From: Planctomycetota bacterium
GTDB taxonomy: Bacteria > Planctomycetota > Planctomycetia > Isosphaerales > Isosphaeraceae
Direction: 5' to 3'
Assembly: GCA_021778575.1 (NCBI GenBank)
Contig: JAJYCH010000109.1
Location: 1 to 9,762 of the forward strand
Length of the DNA stretch: 9,762 nt
The notes below the pieces were generated by a model. The model was not told the origin of the DNA and searched no databases. It worked only from the letters and a program-made list of their open reading frames with translations. How positions within the stretch are numbered: the stretch's first letter is position 1; the number at the start of each line of letters is the position of its first letter. Shown piece by piece: positions 5,388 through 9,762 of the stretch. The position numbers were made by a program, and so were the translations under genes.

Positions 5388-5917
5388 CGAAGATGGCGAA
5401 GAGGAGCGAGTTCATCCTGGAGGCAGGTGTCTTGGGGTAGTTTATTTGTAGGTAGGAGGACCAGGATCGTCGCTCGGAAAAGACGTAGCGATGAACCGCA
5501 GGATCAACCTTGTAGCATTTTTACACGAATTTCAACTATTTCATTAATCCTGGAGGCTGGTTCCATCCCACCCCTCGGTGGAGAGCAGACGCGGTGGGGC
5601 TCTTCTCTTCATGGGTGCGGACGCGGGATGCTGGCAAGACCGCTTAAGCGGAGATTTCTCGGAAATCCTGTAATGAGACCATGTTCGGTGTCCGAATATT
5701 TGGTCGCCCTACTAGCTTGATTGCGGGCTTCTAGCTCTCTGGATTTCTTAGTATTGCTGGGCTAAAAGCGCAGGTTTGCACCTTATTCAGGATTGTTCGA
5801 CACGCAATCACGCAATGAGACCAAAGTCGTCGATGAGGGCAAGCCCTATACGAGAGGACCGGTCATGGTTCGAGAGGGATAAGATAAGTAAAGATGCAAG
5901 TGGCAGGGAAACCAACG

Positions 5918-5946
5918 AAAAAGGGCTGGGATCTCCTCCCAGCCCT
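5918..5946 (-). terminator. Rho-independent terminator downstream of tRNA-Pro
   Basis: On the minus strand AGGGCTGGGA and TCCCAGCCCT form a perfect 10-bp stem with a 5-nt loop, followed by five T residues (5918-5922). It lies about 92 nt past the tRNA 3' end and faces the right way to end that transcript. Confidence 0.85.
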
Positions 5947-5960
5947 ACAAGCTTACCGAT

Positions 5961-5994
5961 TTATCACAGAATTTATCACAGCCCGATTATCACA
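5961..5994 (+). repeat. Three direct repeats of TTATCACA next to the tRNA 3' end
   Basis: Copies start at 5961, 5973 and 5987 (steps of 12 and 14 nt). Short, regularly spaced direct repeats beside a tRNA 3' end resemble arm-type sites of tyrosine integrases. They also resemble a DnaA box lacking one C. The role is inferred. Confidence 0.5.
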
Positions 5995-6008
5995 AAATCG
6001 CTGCGATC
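5985..6008 (-). repeat. Dispersed repeat R4 near the tRNA 3' end
   Basis: The minus strand reads GATCGCAGCGATTTTGTGAT, sharing GATCGC and ATTTTGTGA with R1 and R3 near the HNH gene. It overlaps the third TTATCACA repeat. Confidence 0.4.
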
Positions 6009-6032
6009 TAAATCCTTGCCCTGTAGGGACTT

Positions 6033-6112
<80 letters not shown>

Positions 6113-6129
6113 ATCTTCTTGACGAGGTG

Positions 6130-6157
6130 ATCTTATCAAATGGGAGCCTCCTGTCAA
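6130..6157 (-). promoter_or_regulatory. Sigma-70-type promoter of tRNA-Pro
   Basis: On the minus strand a perfect -35 TTGACA (6157-6152) is followed after 16 nt by TAAGAT (6135-6130). The -10 box ends 17 nt before the tRNA 5' end, which fits a short leader. It provides a local example of what a housekeeping promoter looks like here. Confidence 0.75.
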
Positions 6158-6184
6158 TCGCGATCTTCGTGAGATCAGGGTGCA

Positions 6185-6804
6185 CAGGGCTGTTGCATTC
6201 TCGTTTTGGTGTTGACACGATTTCCAAGGTCTCTTCAGGGTCGCAGACGTAGTGTTGCGTGGCCGCCGCAGCGATCGAGTAGCCTCGCTGGTTGAACTCG
6301 AAGATCACGAGATTTCTCACGATCGCCATCACCTGCGTCGCCGAACCCTTCCTGATCCGACTGGCGTCCTCGCGGAGCGTACCATCTCGCACTCCGTCCA
6401 GCCCGTTCTCGAATCCCCAGCGGCCACGGGTCAGAGCGAGCAACCTCTTGGCTCCCGCCCGCCCGTGAGGCAGGCTGGTGATCCCCGCCACGACCTCGGT
6501 CTCGAACTTCTTGCCGATCTAACGCACCCGCGTCAGCCGGAAGACTTGCTCGCAGCCTGGCCAGTCCGATTCCAGGGACTCCGAGAGCGACGAGGTCAGC
6601 TCGATCGACCGCTCCTCAATCCGGCCGTGCCCCTTGTCGATCTCGCGAGCCTTCTCGAATTCGGCCTCTCGCCGAGCGGTCTGGAGGAGGGGAAAGGCCG
6701 GCCTCGGGCTCGGCGAAGACCGCCTGGATGTCCCGGCGGAGCGTCGGTTGGTTCTCCTTGACCGGCAGGACGTAATCGCCTCCAGCTTCGATCACGTCGG
6801 ACAT
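6185..6804 (-). pseudogene. ISAs1-type transposase remnant, truncated and frameshifted
   Basis: About 200 codons of the C-terminal half of an ISAs1-type DDE transposase can be read in pieces. One frame gives GGDYVLPVKENQPTL (6804 leftwards). After a one-base loss in a C run near 6693-6697 it continues as QTARREAEFEKAREIDKGHG. An in-frame TAG (6519-6521) then precedes TEVVAGITSLP, RWGFENGLDGVRDGTLREDA and SRIRKGSATQVMAIVRNL. The catalytic E lies in the GFEN stretch, but the usual LHWVRD is altered to LDGVRD. The N-terminal half is missing, and no matching inverted repeat appears beyond 6804. CAGGGCTGTTGCATTC at 6185-6200 may be the surviving IS end. The frame runs on without a stop through the tRNA. 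It is not functional. Confidence 0.82.
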
Positions 6805-7341
6805 GCTAACAACCGCCAGGGTGAGAAGTGTGGGAAGGGGTGACGCGAGCCCTGACGCCTGCGCGGATCAGGAAGCCCTTCAAAGGAGTTCGATCAAGGA
6901 GAGCTGGGCATCCATGCCGGAGTCCTTATAGGAAGACGGGGTGATGAACTCGACCAAGTCGGATGGATATAAACGGCAACACGACTTCGAGCAAGATTTC
7001 GAAGGAAACCGCCATGTCTTGTGGGGGTGTCCCATCGAAGGAATCGAGATAAGCCGGTCAATCTCTCGGCCCTCTCGTTTTTGTCTTGGTCCTGAGTGGC
7101 CCCGGCGGCCAGGTCGCCTCTCGCGGGATGGTCCGGAACTGGGTCTACCTGGCCCTTAATTCCGCTCTCGTCGTCAACAACGGGGCTGGCCTGAGCATCG
7201 TGATTCGCCGTCGGAAGACCGCCAACCCGGTCGAGGCACGTCATTCGCTACCATTATGGTGGTCCTCACCGAGGAGCGTCCGCACCGAGCCCCGCGACGT
7301 CCTTGGATGTCCAAGATTCGGGGTTCCGAGGTCGACCGATC
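6805..7341. other. Stretch without a recognised gene
   Basis: Frames on both strands are open for up to about 115-130 codons, but none has a convincing ribosome site or a recognisable fold. The plus-strand frame around 7126-7250 (MVRNWVYLALNSALVVNNGA) is the least implausible, but it runs into the next gene in a different frame. It may contain the promoter of the 457-residue gene; I could not place one. Remnant or intergenic DNA is most likely. Confidence 0.45.
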
Positions 7342-8715
7342 ATGAAATCCGCCGATCAAGACAATCAGAGCCAGGACCACGACTCGACCAGAGCCGAGGA
7401 CGTCGCGGGGGATTTTCGCGAGGACCACGGGGATGTGGTGTCGACAACGGATCCTGCGATCGCCAGCGGGCGAGGACCGGATGAGGGCAGGAGCCTTCGT
7501 CCCGACGAGACGGTCGTCGCCGAGACCAGCAGGGTCACGAGGGCGGTCCCGAGTTATGTGCCAGACGCGAATGCTTTCGTCGAGCCTGAAAGAGTCAGAG
7601 GACCGAAATCCGAAAATGCCCAGGAAAGGAAGGCGGATGGGGCGAAGGGCAGGGTTGAGGCTCAAGGGCAAGACAAAGCCAAGTCTCATGATGAGAAGGA
7701 TGACTCATCGAAGCATGGCGATCAGGACGGGGATGACGCCGGCAAGAATCCGTCCTCGTCGAGCCGGGCGGGCTGGATGAGCCTTGCCATGACGGGATTG
7801 GTGGCGCTGGTCTGCGGCGTGGGCGGAGCCTGGGCTTTCTCGCATTTTGACTCGTCGAAGTCCAAGGACCAATCGCAGGAGAACAGCAAATCGCAGGCGA
7901 AGAAGGACGGAGACAGTTCCTCGAAGAAGGCAGATGCCTCGAAAGGGCACGCCAAGGGGCAGGTCAGCGGTGGAGGTTCCACGAATGATTCGGGTTCGGA
8001 GATCCCCGGATTCACTTCCGCCGAGGATGCCGACACCTTGAAAGGTCAGATCGAGCACCTCTCCTCGCGCTTTGATAATCTCCAGCAGAGAGTCGATGCG
8101 CAGGCGATTCCCCGGAACTCGGCTCCGCCCGATATCGGCACGTTGCAGATCAAGATGAGCGAACTCTCTCGTTCTGTTGACGAGGTCGCAAGCCTTCCCT
8201 CACGGACTCGCCGGCTGGAGAGTCAGATGGAACGGCTGGTTCAAGAGATGAAAGAGTTGCGCGAACAACTTTCCTCCACGAGGGAGCGGGGACGTGTTCC
8301 CGCCGACACACCGACGATTGGGTCGGTGGATCGTAAGGTCGAGTCGCTCGCCGGCCCCCCGCCATCCCCGCCGACCTCGATCCTACCGTCGAGCCCGGAC
8401 TCGCCCGATGCCGCGATGGCCGAGGGGATCGCCCTGTTCAAGAGGGGGCTTTACCCGCAGGCGGACGATATCTTCCGCAAGCTTCAATTGACGAGGCCGC
8501 AAGATGCACGGGTTTGGTATTACTCGGCCTTGGCCCACGGTTTCGCCACGGGGAAATGGGACGGCGAGACCAAACAATTCGTGATCCAGGGGGCTGATCG
8601 CGAGCGGGCAGGCTTGCCGTCAACCTCGCAGATCGACACCGCGTTCGCCGACCTGACTTCCGGCCAGGGCAAGGATTGGTTGTCTTCCTATCGATCGCAA
8701 CTGATCAAGCGGTGA
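7342..8715 (+). CDS. Membrane-anchored coiled-coil protein with C-terminal TPR-like domain (457 residues)
   Basis: Residues 1-143 are a long, highly charged, low-complexity segment rich in D, E, K, S and Q, with no signal peptide. A single membrane helix follows at about 144-167 (GWMSLAMTGLVALVCGVGGA), so the N-terminus is probably cytoplasmic. Residues 170-228 are another K/S/D/G-rich linker. Coiled-coil segments follow at about 232-252 and 286-315 (RLESQMERLVQEMKELREQL). After a Pro-rich hinge (338-355), residues 357-405 form a TPR-like pair of helices (GIALFKRGLYPQADDIFRKL and VWYYSALAHG). I know no name for it; a scaffold or envelope-associated role is inferred. I chose ATG 7342 because GAGGTC lies about 8-9 nt upstream; ATG 7303 (470 residues) is weaker. 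A long hairpin follows the stop. Confidence 0.85.
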   Translation: MKSADQDNQSQDHDSTRAEDVAGDFREDHGDVVSTTDPAIASGRGPDEGRSLRPDETVVAETSRVTRAVPSYVPDANAFVEPERVRGPKSENAQERKADGAKGRVEAQGQDKAKSHDEKDDSSKHGDQDGDDAGKNPSSSSRAGWMSLAMTGLVALVCGVGGAWAFSHFDSSKSKDQSQENSKSQAKKDGDSSSKKADASKGHAKGQVSGGGSTNDSGSEIPGFTSAEDADTLKGQIEHLSSRFDNLQQRVDAQAIPRNSAPPDIGTLQIKMSELSRSVDEVASLPSRTRRLESQMERLVQEMKELREQLSSTRERGRVPADTPTIGSVDRKVESLAGPPPSPPTSILPSSPDSPDAAMAEGIALFKRGLYPQADDIFRKLQLTRPQDARVWYYSALAHGFATGKWDGETKQFVIQGADRERAGLPSTSQIDTAFADLTSGQGKDWLSSYRSQLIKR

Positions 8716-8739
8716 TTCGAGCGGCCCACCTGATCCAAG

Positions 8740-8779
8740 AAGGCCCATCCGACCCTGAAGAGAGGATCGGATGGGCCTT
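8740..8779. terminator. Long hairpin between convergent genes
   Basis: AAGGCCCATCCGA and TCGGATGGGCCTT form a perfect 13-bp stem around a 14-nt loop. It lies 25 nt after the stop of the 457-residue gene and before the end of the convergent RND gene. The following TTGTTG is only modestly T-rich, so it may act as a bidirectional terminator. Confidence 0.7.
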
Positions 8780-8892
8780 GTTGCAGGCCGGGCGACCGGT
8801 CCACCTCGACTTGCCTGACCGGTCCTTGCGGTGATCTCGATCATGCCTGCGGACCGCTTCTGGGCCCGGTGGGCTCGTTCCCGGGAAACCGC

Positions 8893-9669
8893 TCACTCAT
8901 CGTCGACCTGTTCGCCTTCGGCTTCGTTTTCGCTTTCGGCCTCGGGATCTTCGGGTTGATTGGGTTTGCCGTGGATCATGAGCGAGTAGAGGGCGGGGAC
9001 GACGAAGAGGGTCGCGGGCTCGCCGGCAAGCAGTCCGCCCAGGATCGCCCGGCCCAGGGGGGCATTGGCCTCGCTCCCGGTCTCCAGGGCCAGCGCGGTC
9101 GGAATCATGGCGAAGAACGCCGCTAACGCCGTCATGGTGATCGGTCGGACCCTCATCTCGGCGGCCTTCCGAATGGCCTCGATAGGAGATAGCCCTTCGT
9201 TCTTGCGGAAATCCTGGGCGACATCAGTCATCAGGACCGTGTTGGCCACCTTGATACCGACGCTGAAAATGATCCCCAGGAGCGATTGCACGTTGATCGA
9301 CGTGCCGGTGAAGTAGAGCATCGGCAGGGTGCCGACCAGGATCAAGGGAACAGCGCTCAGGACGCAAAGGGGGACCAGGAAGGACTTGTCGAGGGCGACC
9401 ATCATGAAGTAGATCAGGATCACGGCCAGGACCAGGCCGATCGCTAGATCCTTGAACGTCTCGGTCATCCGCGAATATTCGCCGCTGAGGATGATGTTAA
9501 CCCCTTCCAGGGTCTGGTGATTGTCGGAGTTGGGGTCGAAGGCGTCGTATGTGGTGCCTTCCTGGTTCCCGGTGGTCTCCGGGGGCTTGAGCTTTCCCAC
9601 CGTCTCATATATTGCGTCGCGACTCTGGGTCATCGTCTGTCCGTCAGGTCCAATGTGATCCGTGTCCAT
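8893..9669 (-). pseudogene. RND efflux permease, C-terminal third only (5'-truncated)
   Basis: Residues about 56-232 match the end of an RND (AcrB/HAE1-like) permease: GVNIILSGEYSRM from the porter domain, then five membrane helices at about 74-93, 98-118, 125-148, 174-194 and 206-232, corresponding to TM8-TM12. Family signatures include INVQSLLGIIFSVGIKVANT, RVRPITMTALAA and GSEANAPLGRAILGG. Full RND permeases have about 1000 residues and 12 helices, so two-thirds are missing. In-frame reading upstream meets TGA at 9709-9711 and does not look like an RND porter domain, and the first 50 residues also look unrelated. The tail after 233 is acidic. The fragment alone could not transport. It could be a true gene relic, or a break caused by insertion or an assembly fault just upstream. 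Confidence 0.8.
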
Positions 9670-9694
9670 CCATCCGCTGCCATGATCGGCACCC

Positions 9695-9737
9695 GCGCAG
9701 CGGTCCTCTCAGCGCAGCCCATCCGCAACGGCGCAGC
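9695..9737 (+). repeat. Three short GCGCAGC repeats upstream of the RND fragment
   Basis: GCGCAGC occurs at 9695, 9712 and 9731 in a very GC-rich stretch that interrupts the expected RND coding sequence. It may mark inserted or rearranged DNA. The short length allows chance. Confidence 0.3.
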
Positions 9738-9762
9738 GGCGCGGATCGGCCACGGGTGTGTA

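Larger units (their letters stand above)
5266..5916. other. Gene-free stretch between the DUF932 unit and the tRNA terminator
   Basis: I see no convincing gene here; open frames are short, lack ribosome sites or run into the tRNA. It holds two copies of the 18-nt element (5279, 5370), a 15-codon frame starting at ATG 5393 (MAKRSEFILEAGVLG) and an AT-richer segment at about 5440-5900. It may be the eroded end of an island, but no gene remnant is recognisable. Confidence 0.5.

Noticed and set aside
5853..5872. Minus-strand CCATGACCGGTCCTCTC near the tRNA
   Set aside because: It shares ATGACCGG only; the CCCT block and spacing are absent.
5961..5994. DnaA boxes or replication origin suggested by TTATCACA repeats
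   Set aside because: They lack the second C of TTATCCACA, there is no dnaA, dnaN or rep gene nearby, and the position beside a tRNA fits integration sites better.
6894..7244. Minus-strand frame of 116 codons
   Set aside because: No ribosome site, no recognisable motif and amino acid use typical of antisense frames; reported only as part of an unassigned stretch.

Overview
The window is GC-rich bacterial DNA. The tRNA gene without an encoded CCA, the long charged single-pass protein near the right end and the style of the RND permease all suggest a planctomycete, perhaps of the Isosphaeraceae. That assignment is inference: no universal marker gene is present.

Positions 1 to about 5300 look like an accessory, plasmid- or island-like gene block. 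Its left part reads on the minus strand. From right to left it holds a NUMOD4/HNH endonuclease (2579-3094), a DUF6908-like protein (1930-2379), two small conserved-looking unknowns (1453-1809 and 1182-1385), an ArdC-type antirestriction protein (191-1018), and a gene that leaves the window and overlaps ardC by ATGA. Its right part reads on the plus strand: a 144-residue protein that may resemble sigma region 2 (3408-3842), then a DUF932 protein (3978-5162). The two arms diverge from an AT-richer region at about 3100-3330. No integrase, relaxase or replication gene is visible.

The most striking observation is a contiguous 18-nt element, AANGACCGGANNNNCCCT, present seven times (3 minus, 4 plus) with no deviation at 13 positions. 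Five copies lie 36-68 nt upstream of a start codon and point the same way as the gene (ardC, the 118-residue unknown, DUF6908, the 144-residue protein, DUF932). Two of the plus-strand copies directly follow rho-independent terminators. The last two copies (5279 and 5370) have no recognisable gene after them. It behaves like the shared promoter or operator of this element and does not resemble a -35/-10 pair. By contrast, the tRNA next door has an ordinary TTGACA/TAAGAT promoter.

Positions 5266-6037 are gene-free. They end at tRNA-Pro(CGG) on the minus strand (6038-6112), which has its own promoter and a downstream terminator. Three TTATCACA direct repeats lie just beyond the tRNA 3' end. tRNA 3' ends are common island insertion sites, so this may be the island's right boundary. 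A broken, 5'-truncated ISAs1-type transposase (6185-6804) lies on the other side of the tRNA.

From about 6800 rightwards there is a 500-bp stretch without a recognised gene. A 457-residue membrane-anchored coiled-coil/TPR-like protein follows (7342-8715), ending in a long hairpin. Last is the C-terminal third (TM8-TM12) of an RND efflux permease on the minus strand (8893-9669), whose upstream frame is closed by a stop, so the gene appears truncated.
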